A program made the translations under genes and the position numbers. The notes under the pieces were generated by a model. The model saw only the letters and a program-made list of their open reading frames with translations. It was not told where the DNA came from and did not search any database. This document shows positions 42,854 through 51,404 of a stretch of DNA of 64,000 nucleotides, one piece after another (within the stretch, counting starts at the first letter, position 1; each line of letters starts with the position of its first letter). Source of the stretch: a bacterium (GTDB lineage: Bacteria > Bacillota_I > Bacilli_A > RF39 > UBA660); contig SFSZ01000004.1 in assembly GCA_004563275.1 (NCBI GenBank), positions 10,554-74,553 of the forward strand. Direction: 5' to 3'.

Positions 42854-44512
42854 ATGAAAAAAAATAGCTTTGTTGCAGGAACCATAATATCAACTGCATC
42901 AATTGTCATAGTTAAAATTTTAGGAATGCTTTATGTCGTTCCTTTTTATGCTATAGTAGGGCAAAAAGGTGGTGCCCTTTATAGTTATGCTTACAATATC
43001 TATTTAATATTCTTAGGTATCTCATCAGCCGGTATTCCTAATGCTATTAGTAAGATTATTAGTGAATATAATTCTTTAGGATATTTAGAAGCTAAAAATA
43101 GAGCATATGCTATTGGTAAAAAAATAATTGGTTACTTTAGTATTGCTGTCTTTATTATCTTATTTATATTTGCTGAAGAATTAGCAACTCTTATTTTAGG
43201 TGATTTAAAAGGTGGTAATACCATTGAAGATGCTTGCTTTGTTATTAGATGTGTATCTTTTGCTGTCTTAGTAATCCCTCATTTAAGCGTAACTAAAGGA
43301 TATTTTCAAGGACATAGATATGTTACACCATCATCAATATCAAATTTAATTGAACAAGTAGTAAGAATATTTGTTATCTTATGTGGTTCATATTTAGCGT
43401 ATAAAGTCTTTAATTCAAGTCTTTCCTTAGCAGTAGGTATTGCTGTCTCTGGTGCCTTCTTTGGTGGCTTAGTAGCTTATTTTTACCTAAAAAGAAATAT
43501 GAATAAATATAAGAAAGACTTAGACATAATAGATGATCCAACTAAACTAAAAACTGATCCAGTAACTAATAAAGAAATATCTAAAAAGATAATCTCTTAT
43601 GCAATACCATTTGTTATTATCAATATCATTTCCAATATTTATAGTTTTACTGATATGGTTTTAATCTTAAGAACCTTAAATTACTTAAATTATAATGCAG
43701 CTGATGTTGAATTTATTACCAGTATTATTTCTACCTGGGGTAGTAAAATATGTATGATAGTAAACTCTATATCTATGGGTATGACTGTAACTTTAATACC
43801 AGCCATAGTAGAAGCTTATGCTACTAAAGATACCAAATTATTAAATACTAGAATTAATAAAGCATTGCAAATGGTATTCTATACATCATTACCATTAACT
43901 TTAGGATTATCTATCTTAGCAACTCCAGTTTGGACAATGTTCTATAATACAAACCCATATGGTGGTAAAGTCTTAAGAGTCTTAATCTTTAGTGCTATGT
44001 TTGGTAACTTAAGCGTAGTTGTATCATCAACATTACAAAGTTTAAGTAAATATAAATATGTTTATATTACTAATGCTTTTGGTTGCATCTTAAATGCTTT
44101 ATTAGATGTTCCAATTATGCTTTTGTGTCATAAATTAGGAATCGGTGCTTATTATGGAGCTATGATATCTTCTTTAATTGGATATGCTTTATCTATTACA
44201 ATAGGCTTACATCTAATCAATAAAGAAAGAACCTTAAGTTATAAAGATACATATAAATGGATGGCTATATCATTAATACCAGCCTCTATTATGACTATTG
44301 TTTTATTAGTTATTAATAAATATTTACCATTTAATTTATATACTAAAACTGGTAGTTTAATAACTATTATAATAGATACTGTTATAGGTGGAATAATCTT
44401 CATCTATTTAAGCTTTAAACTAGGTATATTAAAGCATATCTTTGGAGATCAAGAGTTAGAACGTATCATAAAAAAACTTACCTTTGGTAAGCTTAAAATA
44501 AAGAAAAATTAA
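42854..44512 (+). CDS. spoVB: SpoVB/MurJ-like polysaccharide flippase
   Basis: 552 residues, 13-14 membrane segments, MOP exporter superfamily. SFVAGTIISTASIVIVKILGMLYVVPFY and GALYSYAYNIYLIFLGISSAGIPNAISK are the SpoVB hallmark, and GYFQGHRYVTPSSISNLIEQVVR is the second-repeat signature. Family members flip lipid-linked peptidoglycan precursors, and SpoVB is needed for spore cortex. Coupling to cse60 supports the sporulation role, although a vegetative paralogue is possible. Confidence 0.9.
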   Translation: MKKNSFVAGTIISTASIVIVKILGMLYVVPFYAIVGQKGGALYSYAYNIYLIFLGISSAGIPNAISKIISEYNSLGYLEAKNRAYAIGKKIIGYFSIAVFIILFIFAEELATLILGDLKGGNTIEDACFVIRCVSFAVLVIPHLSVTKGYFQGHRYVTPSSISNLIEQVVRIFVILCGSYLAYKVFNSSLSLAVGIAVSGAFFGGLVAYFYLKRNMNKYKKDLDIIDDPTKLKTDPVTNKEISKKIISYAIPFVIINIISNIYSFTDMVLILRTLNYLNYNAADVEFITSIISTWGSKICMIVNSISMGMTVTLIPAIVEAYATKDTKLLNTRINKALQMVFYTSLPLTLGLSILATPVWTMFYNTNPYGGKVLRVLIFSAMFGNLSVVVSSTLQSLSKYKYVYITNAFGCILNALLDVPIMLLCHKLGIGAYYGAMISSLIGYALSITIGLHLINKERTLSYKDTYKWMAISLIPASIMTIVLLVINKYLPFNLYTKTGSLITIIIDTVIGGIIFIYLSFKLGILKHIFGDQELERIIKKLTFGKLKIKKN

Positions 44513-44811
44513 ACCATATACATATTAGAAGAATAACTATTATCTTCATAAGTAATATTACTAGAGTTATCTCCCTCTAAATGATTAACTCTAGCTTCCA
44601 AACGACTTATTCTTCTTTCAATTTTAGATAATCTAGAATCAATATCACTATACATATTGTTATTCATATTAGGATTAGCTGGACCTGAATAAAAATTAGA
44701 ATTAGCACTAATAGTATTTCCCATCATATTTTGATTAGGTATATTACCTGGAACCATCATATTAGTGTTATAACCATATTCAGAAAAAAACGCATTACGA
44801 TCTTTTTTCAT
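44509..44811 (-). CDS. Asn/Met-rich small protein with coiled coil
   Basis: 100 residues, unrecognised. It begins KKDRNAFFSEYGYN, continues with a low-complexity Asn/Met/Pro stretch (NMMVPGNIPNQNMMGN), has one coiled-coil helix (IDSRLSKIERRISRLEARVNHLEG) and an Asn/Ser/Tyr tail. This make-up resembles spore-coat-associated proteins. It faces spoVB and overlaps it by four bases. The start follows AGAGGTGAAAC. Confidence 0.7.
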   Translation of the reverse strand: MKKDRNAFFSEYGYNTNMMVPGNIPNQNMMGNTISANSNFYSGPANPNMNNNMYSDIDSRLSKIERRISRLEARVNHLEGDNSSNITYEDNSYSSNMYMV

Positions 44812-44869
44812 GTTTCACCTCTATAACATTATATGTAAAACAAGATAAAAGTTTAAAAGGAGTATTAAA

Positions 44870-45475
44870 ATGAGATTAAGAAATATAAAAAACGCAAGAG
44901 AAATCGTATCAAATCACAACTTAGTAGTAACAAAAAATCCCTTTGATAATTCTAAACCTTTACATATTGAAATAGGTACAGGCAAAGGTGATTTTATTAT
45001 TGGTAAAGCTAAATTACATCCAGAAATTAACTTTATTGGTATTGAAAAATATGAATCAGTTCTAATTAGAGCTTTAAATAAAGTAGAAGACATTCCCGAA
45101 AATCTTCGCTTTATGTGTTTTGATGCCATCAAGATAACTGATTACTTTAATAACAATGTTGATCAAATCTATTTAAACTTTTCTGACCCATGGCCTAAAA
45201 AGAAACATTCTAAAAGAAGATTAACTAGTCCTATCTTTTTAGATTTATATAACCAAATATCTAAAGATAATATTAATATTAAAATGAAAACTGATAATAA
45301 AGGTTTATTTGCTTATTCACTAGAAACCTTAAATAATAATAACTTTCATTTTAATGAAGTAAATTTAGACTTACCAATTGACTTTGAAGACAATGTTGTA
45401 ACTGAATATGAAAATAAATTTAGAACTCAAGGAGTAACTATTAATTATTTAGATGCAACAAAGCCTAAATTCTGA
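44870..45475 (+). CDS. trmB: tRNA (guanine-N7)-methyltransferase
   Basis: 201 residues, SAM-dependent m7G46 methylation of tRNA. SAM site IEIGTGKGDFIIGKA, FIGIEKYESVLIRAL, and the signature YLNFSDPWPKKKHSKRRLT with the substrate loop. C-terminal VVTEYENKFRTQG is typical. AAAAGGAG precedes the start. Confidence 0.96.
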   Translation: MRLRNIKNAREIVSNHNLVVTKNPFDNSKPLHIEIGTGKGDFIIGKAKLHPEINFIGIEKYESVLIRALNKVEDIPENLRFMCFDAIKITDYFNNNVDQIYLNFSDPWPKKKHSKRRLTSPIFLDLYNQISKDNINIKMKTDNKGLFAYSLETLNNNNFHFNEVNLDLPIDFEDNVVTEYENKFRTQGVTINYLDATKPKF

Positions 45476-45498
45476 TATAATAATAACAGGAGAATTAT

Positions 45499-46137
45499 AT
45501 GAAGAAAATAATATTACTAATAATTTGTTTATTTATCTTTACTGGATGTACTAATTTACAAAATGATAATTTAGATAATATTGTATCAGAAATTCAAAAA
45601 AGTAAAATAAATATTAAAAACGAATATCGTACTGGCTATAAATATTATTTACCATCTAATATGGGAGTAGTTAAATCTACTTATGTAAATGAGATATTAA
45701 AAAACCAAAATACTAAATATTACATGTATGTTGACTTAGTTAGTTATTATAATAAAAAGAAAAGTAACTATGAAATAAATCCATCAGCTTTCTATAGCAA
45801 AGACATATCTTATGACAATAAACCAGGTTTTATTGAAATAAATAGTAAAAATGAAAAATATTTAATTGAAATAATGTATAATTATGCTAAAATAGAAGTA
45901 ATGGTAGATAAGGATATGATTAATGAAACAATTGCTAATTCATTGATAATCTTATCTTCTATAAAATATAATGATGATATAATTAATAATCTAATGGGAG
46001 AAAATATTCTTAATTATCGTGAAGAAACATTTACTATTTTTGATAAAGAAAAAAATGACAGTGATTTCTTAGAAGTAATTCAAGAATATGATAAATATAA
46101 TGAACCAAAAATTCCTGATTACGATTTAATTAACTAA
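45499..46137 (+). CDS. Predicted lipoprotein
   Basis: 212 residues with a clear lipoprotein signal (KKIILLIICLFIFTGCTN, lipobox FTG-Cys). The mature part has YKYYLPSNMGVVKSTYVNEILK and a YYMYVDLVSYY strand. It resembles a small conserved lipoprotein of unknown role next to envelope genes. AGGAG precedes the start. Genes 45499-47670 are packed head to tail. Confidence 0.75.
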   Translation: MKKIILLIICLFIFTGCTNLQNDNLDNIVSEIQKSKINIKNEYRTGYKYYLPSNMGVVKSTYVNEILKNQNTKYYMYVDLVSYYNKKKSNYEINPSAFYSKDISYDNKPGFIEINSKNEKYLIEIMYNYAKIEVMVDKDMINETIANSLIILSSIKYNDDIINNLMGENILNYREETFTIFDKEKNDSDFLEVIQEYDKYNEPKIPDYDLIN

Positions 46138-46149
46138 GGAGTGAGAATA

Positions 46150-46953
46150 ATGGGAGTATTTAGAAAATTAAAAGATGTTTTATTTGATATCGAAGAAGAC
46201 GATATTCCAGAAATAACTAAAAAAGAAGAAATAAATCCAATTAAAGAAATTAAAATACCAAAAGAAGAACCAGAACCACCAAAACCAGTTAAAAAGGAAC
46301 CAACATTTAATTTTCCTTTAGATGATTTTGATGAAAAACCTGTTCCTTCTAGAGTAAAGAAAGAATATAATTGGGATGAAGAAGAGTATCGTAAACCTCT
46401 TCCTAGAGAAACAAAACGTTTTGAAGAACCAAGAAGATTTGAAGAACCAGCTCCAAGAAGAAAAGAACCAGATTTTGGAAGATTCAATCAAAAAGAAACT
46501 AGAAAGAAAGATACAACACCATTTAAACCATCACCAGTAATATCTCCAGTATATGGTATCTTAGATCAAAACTATACTAAAGAAGATATTATTGTTAAAA
46601 ATTATGTAGGAGTAACAACACCTAATTTAGATGATGTTAGAAAAAAAGCTTATGGAGCTAAAAAATCTGAACCGGTTATCTTAGATGAACCAGATGAATT
46701 TACTGAACCACTTAAAACCCTAGATGAAATCTTAATTGATAAAGATGAACCAAAAAAAGTGGAACCCCCTAAAATTATGGATATTCCTGCTGTTAAAGTA
46801 GAAGATGACGAATTACCAGATGAACCATATAAAGATGAAATAGTTAAAGAAAAACCGAAGAAAAAAGAAGAAACAAGCGATAATACATTAGAAAGTGACT
46901 TATTTGATTTAATAGATTCAATGTATGAAGATAGAGAAGAAAGTGAGGAATAA
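46150..46953 (+). CDS. Acidic/proline-rich cytoplasmic protein
   Basis: 267 residues, unrecognised. A short conserved start (GVFRKLKDVLFDIEEDDIPE) is followed by long disordered Lys/Glu/Pro sequence with RRFEEP repeats. A likely conserved core comes next (SPVYGILDQNYTKEDIIVKNYVG), then more disorder and a terminal helix (ESDLFDLIDSMYED). Two short end motifs joined by disordered linker suggest a scaffold. ATG 46150 fits AAGGAGTGAG; an upstream in-frame GTG does not. Confidence 0.7.
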   Translation: MGVFRKLKDVLFDIEEDDIPEITKKEEINPIKEIKIPKEEPEPPKPVKKEPTFNFPLDDFDEKPVPSRVKKEYNWDEEEYRKPLPRETKRFEEPRRFEEPAPRRKEPDFGRFNQKETRKKDTTPFKPSPVISPVYGILDQNYTKEDIIVKNYVGVTTPNLDDVRKKAYGAKKSEPVILDEPDEFTEPLKTLDEILIDKDEPKKVEPPKIMDIPAVKVEDDELPDEPYKDEIVKEKPKKKEETSDNTLESDLFDLIDSMYEDREESEE

Positions 46954-46955
46954 TA

Positions 46956-47249
46956 ATGGAAGCATTGAACACAGTATTACCAATCGTAATTTATTTATTA
47001 TTAATAATTTTATTAATAGTAGGAATTATTTTAGGAATTAAACTTATAATAACTATAGATGAGGTTAATGCCGTAATCGAAGATATTCGTAAAAAAGTAA
47101 AATCTTTAGATGGAATATTTAGCATTGTTGATATAGCATCAAACAAACTAGGATTAATTACCTCACGTATTAGTGACTGGACTATGTCTCTAATAAATAA
47201 AATTGTAAGTTTAAGAAATAGAAAGGATGAAGATGAAGATTATGAGTAA
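46956..47249 (+). CDS. DUF948-like single-pass membrane protein
   Basis: 97 residues: a membrane helix (LPIVIYLLLIILLIVGIILGIKLI) then an amphipathic helix (IDEVNAVIEDIRKKVKSLDGIF) and a charged tail. The layout matches DUF948/YtxG-type proteins commonly paired with YtxH, and a YtxH gene follows with overlap. Confidence 0.75.
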   Translation: MEALNTVLPIVIYLLLIILLIVGIILGIKLIITIDEVNAVIEDIRKKVKSLDGIFSIVDIASNKLGLITSRISDWTMSLINKIVSLRNRKDEDEDYE

Positions 47250-47670
47250 AAAAGGATGCGGATTATTTACTGGATTATTAGTAGGAGCTGGACTTGGAAT
47301 TTTATTTGCTCCAAAGAAAGGTTCTGAAACTAGAAAAGATTTAACTAATAAAATGACAGAATTATGGAATCAAGCTAAAGATTTAGAATATGATGATGTT
47401 AAAAAAACAATTGAAAAGAAAATCAAAGAAATTCAAAAAGAATTAGCTGATTTAGATTCAGAAAAAGTTTTAGATATAGCTAAATCAAAAGGAAAACAAA
47501 TCAAGAAAAAAGCTGAAGAATTATATGAATTAGCTTTAGAAAAAGGAACCCCAGTTCTAGAAAAAACAGCTAATGAAGTAAGACAAAAAACAGTTGATGT
47601 CTTAAATAATACAATTGAAAAACTAGAACAAAGTGAAAAAAAATCTAAAAAAACTAAGAAAACTGTCTAA
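47233..47670 (+). CDS. YtxH-domain stress/envelope protein
   Basis: About 145 residues. The YtxH domain has the Gly-rich membrane segment GLFTGLLVGAGLGILFAPKKGSETRKDL. A long Lys/Glu coiled coil follows (DVKKTIEKKIKEIQKELADLD..). It overlaps the preceding DUF948-like gene. ATG 47233 fits AAAGG best; ATG 47227 and 47242 are alternatives. Confidence 0.85.
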   Translation: MKIMSKKGCGLFTGLLVGAGLGILFAPKKGSETRKDLTNKMTELWNQAKDLEYDDVKKTIEKKIKEIQKELADLDSEKVLDIAKSKGKQIKKKAEELYELALEKGTPVLEKTANEVRQKTVDVLNNTIEKLEQSEKKSKKTKKTV

Positions 47671-47688
47671 TTAAAGACAGTTTTTTCT
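47659..47688 (+). terminator. Terminator after ytxH
   Basis: AAAACTGTCT pairs with AGACAGTTTT followed by TT; the 5' arm overlaps the gene end. Confidence 0.85.
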
Positions 47689-47710
47689 TTTATTTATTTT
47701 AATTTTTTGC

Positions 47711-47850
47711 TATAATCAAGTTGTTAACAAAGAATGGCCTTACAACCCAGGAGTTAAATCGTAGATCTACGTTAAAGATAAGAGTGTATGATAATTCATA
47801 AACTAAGGTGGTACCACGGCATAATGTCGTCCTTAGACTTATGAATTTTT
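47711..47850 (+). ncRNA. Very short T-box riboswitch upstream of dut-tyrS
   Basis: A TATAAT (47711-47716) is followed only ~90 bases later by the T-box AAGGTGGTACCACGG (47805-47819). The terminator TTCATAA..CTAAGG / CCTTAG..TTATGAA (47795-47845) carries a T run. The 3' half aligns well with the ileS leader, but the ~100-nt stem I seen there is missing. A TAC (Tyr) codon followed by A (47741-47744) lies in a small loop CCT-TACAACCC-AGG and may be the specifier of a minimal stem I. A CGTAGA/TCTACG hairpin (47760-47771) stands where stem III would be. Confidence 0.8.
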
Positions 47851-47865
47851 TTATTAGGAGGAAAT

Positions 47866-48351
47866 ATGAGAAAATTTGAAAAAATAAGCTATGAACAATT
47901 TAAAAAAGACATCAGTGAAGATCAAAATTTATATGAAAGTTATTCCTTACCAGTAAGAAGTACTAAAAAAAGCGCTGGTTATGACATCAAAAGTTTAGAA
48001 AGCTATATACTTAAACCCGGAGAATCAAAAGCCTTTGTAACCGGCTTAAAAGTAGCAATGAACGATGATGAAGTATTATATTTGTATACAAGAAGCTCAA
48101 TGGCTTATAAATATAACGTAACCCTAGCTAATAGTGTCGGAGTTATAGATTCAGATTTTTATAATAACGAAAATAACGAAGGACACTTTAAAATTAAATT
48201 AATAAATCATGGAGATCAAGATTTCATCGTAAACATTGGAGATCGTATAGCTCAAGGTGTATTTATGAAATTCTTAACTGTAGACGATGAAGATGAAATA
48301 AAAAATACAAGAACAGGTGGAATAGGTTCTACCAATAAGGAGGAAAAATAA
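47866..48351 (+). CDS. dut: dUTP diphosphatase (trimeric dUTPase)
   Basis: 161 residues with the five dUTPase motifs in order: KKSAGYDIKS, YTRSSMAYK, NSVGVIDSDFYN, GDRIAQGVFMKF and RTGGIGSTNK. It converts dUTP to dUMP, keeping uracil out of DNA and feeding dTMP synthesis. AGGAGG precedes the start just after the T-box terminator. It overlaps tyrS by one base. Confidence 0.92.
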   Translation: MRKFEKISYEQFKKDISEDQNLYESYSLPVRSTKKSAGYDIKSLESYILKPGESKAFVTGLKVAMNDDEVLYLYTRSSMAYKYNVTLANSVGVIDSDFYNNENNEGHFKIKLINHGDQDFIVNIGDRIAQGVFMKFLTVDDEDEIKNTRTGGIGSTNKEEK

Positions 48352-49526
48352 TGACATTTTTTGAAGAATTAAAATGGAGAGGTGTAGTTAAAGACATCAG
48401 TTCTCCAGAATTAGAAAATAAACTTAATAACGAATCATTAACATTTTATTTAGGAACAGACCCAACAGCTGATTCCCTACATATTGGCCATTATGCTTCA
48501 TTTGTAACAGCTAAAAGATTAGCAAGACATGGACATAAACCAATCATCTTAGTAGGTGGAGCAACTGGTTTAATTGGCGATCCTAGACCAACCGCCGAAA
48601 GAGAAATAATTTCTAAAGAAACCGTTGCTAAAAACATTGAAGGATTAAAAAAACAAATTGAATTACTATTAGAAGGAAAAGCCCAAATAGTTAATAACTA
48701 TGACTGGACTAAAGATGTAACATTCTTAGACTTCTTAAGAGATATTGGAAAATACATCAATGTAAATTATATGCTAGGTAAAGATATAATTGCTAGAAGA
48801 TTAGAAACCGGTATTACATACGCCGAATTCTCTTATACATTATTACAAGGATTTGATTATCTACATCTATTTAATACTTATAATTGTACCTTACAAGCAG
48901 CAGGTTCAGATCAATGGGGAAATATTACAACTGGAATTGAACTTATCAGAAAAATCGAAAATAAAGAAGCATACGGTTTTACAATGCCACTTATTCTAGA
49001 TTCTACTGGTAAAAAATTTGGTAAAAGTGAAGGCAATGCCCTATGGTTAGATAAAGAAAAAACTAGCCCATATAAAATTTACCAATACCTAGTAAATTCA
49101 GATGATTCTAAAGTAATTGAATACTTAAAAGTATTTACATTCCTTTCTAAAGAAGAAATAGATTCTCTAGAATTAGAAGTTAAAAATCATCCAGAAAATC
49201 GTGCTGCTCAAAAAACTCTAGCATATGAAGTAGTTAAAGATCTTCATGGTAAAGAAGAAGCCGATAAAGCTAAAGAAATAAGTGAAAAAATCTTTAGAGG
49301 AGAAGAAACTGAAGAAATGCCAACAGCTGAAGTAAGTTCAAAAAATATCTTAGATGTTATGGTTGAAAGTAAACAAGCTCCATCAAAAAGTGAAGCAAGA
49401 AGATTAATCATTCAAGGAGGCGTTTCCATCAATAATAAAAAAATAACTGATCCAAACTTTGAATGTCCTCAAGAATTCATTTTAAGAAAAGGTAAGAAAA
49501 GTATTATCAAAGTAAAAATTAAGTAA
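48351..49526 (+). CDS. tyrS: Tyrosyl-tRNA synthetase
   Basis: 391 residues. HIGH motif in TADSLHIGHYASFVTAKRL, tyrosine pocket YTLLQGFDYLHL and AGSDQWGNITTGIELI. The KMSKS equivalent is KFGKSEGNALWLD. A C-terminal S4 domain (KQAPSKSEARRLIIQGGVSINNKKI) ends it. It is the second gene after the T-box; AAGGAGG lies inside the dut end. Confidence 0.97.
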   Translation: MTFFEELKWRGVVKDISSPELENKLNNESLTFYLGTDPTADSLHIGHYASFVTAKRLARHGHKPIILVGGATGLIGDPRPTAEREIISKETVAKNIEGLKKQIELLLEGKAQIVNNYDWTKDVTFLDFLRDIGKYINVNYMLGKDIIARRLETGITYAEFSYTLLQGFDYLHLFNTYNCTLQAAGSDQWGNITTGIELIRKIENKEAYGFTMPLILDSTGKKFGKSEGNALWLDKEKTSPYKIYQYLVNSDDSKVIEYLKVFTFLSKEEIDSLELEVKNHPENRAAQKTLAYEVVKDLHGKEEADKAKEISEKIFRGEETEEMPTAEVSSKNILDVMVESKQAPSKSEARRLIIQGGVSINNKKITDPNFECPQEFILRKGKKSIIKVKIK

Positions 49527-49545
49527 ATTAATTTTTACTTTTTTA
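49511..49545 (+). terminator. tyrS terminator
   Basis: AGTAAAAATTA (49511-49521) pairs with TAATTTTTACT (49529-49539), followed by TTTTT; it overlaps the end of tyrS. Confidence 0.8.
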
Positions 49546-49586
49546 TTTGTTAAATTAATGTTATACTTTTTATAGTAGGTGATAGT

Positions 49587-49793
49587 ATGAATATAATAGA
49601 AATTGATGGAAAACAGCTTGAAATTTTAACTGCCTTTGAAAATAATGACAAAAATTATCTAGTATACAAAGTAGATGGTGAACTTTCTTGCTCTTCATAT
49701 GAACTAACAAACGAACTAATCTTATCTAAAATTGAATCAGATGAAGAATGGACAATGGTAGAAGCCAAAATAAAGGAATTAATGGAGGTATAA
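49587..49793 (+). CDS. DUF1292-family small protein
   Basis: 68 residues. EIDGKQLEILTAFENNDKNYLVYKV and DEEWTMVEAKIKELME fit the DUF1292 (YrzB-like) pattern of small Firmicute proteins. Function is unknown. Its stop is one base before the lytic transglycosylase gene start, so both are co-translated. Confidence 0.8.
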   Translation: MNIIEIDGKQLEILTAFENNDKNYLVYKVDGELSCSSYELTNELILSKIESDEEWTMVEAKIKELMEV

Positions 49794-49794
49794 T

Positions 49795-50970
49795 ATGGCA
49801 AAATATTTATTAGAATTTGATCCTAAATATGAGCCAAATAGATTGAAATTCTATTCCTCAAAGTATCCTAATGGAATATATTTTACAGAAGAAAAAACAA
49901 AAACTATCTTTGAAATGATTTTTAAAGAAAAATCAGTAGATGAATACAAAAAAGGTAACACAGTAACTATTAATTTTGATGATTACACGTTAAGAATTAA
50001 AAATTATAATGCGTTATCTAAATTAAGAGAACGTCAAAAGCCAAATAAAGCTAAAAGTGTAGCAGGTAAAAAAGAATTAATAGCCTTATCAGTCCTTACT
50101 TTAGCAACGATAATATCTTTTAAGTTTGGTATGAGTGCAACTCTAAATCAAGATATTGATCCAATACTACCAGATGATCCTAAAGATGGTTATGAAGAAA
50201 CTGTTGAACCACAAAAAGATAATTTAGATTTAATATATGAAACTGATCAAACACTTGCTGCAACTGAAAAGTCTAAAGTAGATGAACCAGTTTCTGACTA
50301 TACTCCACAAGCTGCTAATAAAATTTATGAAATAAATTATAATATAACTCCTAGAACAGCTGAATATTTTTCCTATAAAGAACAAGCACGTGAAAGATAT
50401 GGAAAACTAATCGAAGAAGCTGCTGCTATTAATGGTTTGGACCCAGAATTATTATTAGATATGTGTACTGCTGAAAGTTTAGGCTTTCATAGTACAACTT
50501 CCAATTCAACTGGAGATGTCGGTTTATTTCAAATCAATAAAGGCGTATGGCTTAACTATACTATGAGATATTATAACTACGTAACTAACCAATATGAAAC
50601 TTTAACATTCACTGAAGAAAATATTAATAATGCCGACATGCAACCAATGTTAGGAGCCCTTATTTATAGAGATTGTTTAAACAATATGGATAACAACATG
50701 TTAGCAGCTCTACTAGGATATAACTGGGGATGGCCTCAAGCTAAAAACCGTATAGGTGAACGTCTATATGATAAAACTGATCATTCTTATGAAGATTCAT
50801 TTAAAATTAATAGTACCTATGATAACTATATGGAAGCAGTATTATCTTATCATCCAGCTGGTAAACCAATCGAAATAAAAACAGCTCCTGATGCTAATGG
50901 CAATTATGAAACATTAGAATTTCATATTAATAATGCACTACAAATAAATACAGACAAAACTTTAGGCTAA
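49795..50970 (+). CDS. Membrane-anchored lytic transglycosylase (SLT domain)
   Basis: 391 residues. Residues ~1-100 form a cytoplasmic domain, followed by one membrane segment (ELIALSVLTLATIISFKFGM) and an acidic linker. The SLT/goose-lysozyme-like domain has LIEEAAAINGLDPELLLDMCTAESLG (catalytic Glu expected in TAES), GDVGLFQINKGVW, and ALLGYNWGWPQAKNRIG. It would cleave peptidoglycan outside the membrane. A cytoplasmic N-domain on an SLT enzyme is uncommon. Confidence 0.88.
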   Translation: MAKYLLEFDPKYEPNRLKFYSSKYPNGIYFTEEKTKTIFEMIFKEKSVDEYKKGNTVTINFDDYTLRIKNYNALSKLRERQKPNKAKSVAGKKELIALSVLTLATIISFKFGMSATLNQDIDPILPDDPKDGYEETVEPQKDNLDLIYETDQTLAATEKSKVDEPVSDYTPQAANKIYEINYNITPRTAEYFSYKEQARERYGKLIEEAAAINGLDPELLLDMCTAESLGFHSTTSNSTGDVGLFQINKGVWLNYTMRYYNYVTNQYETLTFTEENINNADMQPMLGALIYRDCLNNMDNNMLAALLGYNWGWPQAKNRIGERLYDKTDHSYEDSFKINSTYDNYMEAVLSYHPAGKPIEIKTAPDANGNYETLEFHINNALQINTDKTLG

Positions 50971-50971
50971 T

Positions 50972-51014
50972 AAAAAAATACATAAGTCACTTCATTTCAC
51001 TTATGTATTTTTTT
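50972..51014. terminator. Bidirectional terminator
   Basis: AAAAAAATACATAAGT pairs with ACTTATGTATTTTTTT between convergent genes. Confidence 0.9.
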
Positions 51015-51298
51015 AATGTTTTAGCATTAGGACCAAATATAATTTTTAATTGATTATCTATTTCCACAATACCCTTAGCACCTAATCTTTGAATTCCATC
51101 TTTATCAACTAAAGATATATCTTTTAAAGTAACCTTTAATCTAGACATATTAACTTCACTATCTAGAATATTATCTTTACCACCAAGACATTGAACTAAT
51201 TTATTAATTTCAAAAGTAAAATTCTTTTTATTAAGCTTAACAATAACTAAAGATATTATAAATAATACAAAAAATATAATTAAATATTGCCACCACAT
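50987..51298 (-). CDS. Membrane-anchored PTS EIIB-like domain lacking the active Cys
   Basis: 103 residues: one N-terminal membrane helix (WWQYLIIFFVLFIISLVIVKL), then a glucose-type EIIB fold: KLVQCLGGKDNIL, MSRLKVTLKDISLVDKDGIQRLGAKGIVEI, and QLKIIFGPNAKTLKKYI. In active EIIB the phosphorylated Cys lies in the C-x-T-R-L motif. Here the aligned sequence is VNMSRLK, with Asn at the Cys position. It cannot take part in sugar phosphotransfer, so a sensory or structural role is more likely. It is not accompanied by EIIC or EIIA genes. Confidence 0.8.
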   Translation of the reverse strand: MWWQYLIIFFVLFIISLVIVKLNKKNFTFEINKLVQCLGGKDNILDSEVNMSRLKVTLKDISLVDKDGIQRLGAKGIVEIDNQLKIIFGPNAKTLKKYISEMK

Positions 51299-51404
51299 AT
51301 ATTTATCACCTAATAATATTATACACTATCACTAACAAAAATAAAATCACTATTTTAATCATTATACATAAAATATATTGAGTAATAATGAAAGGGTGAA
51401 TATT

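Noticed and set aside
46134..46487. Minus-strand Ser/Gly-rich 117-codon frame
   Set aside because: It is antisense to the Glu/Pro/Lys-rich protein at 46150, with no start signal.
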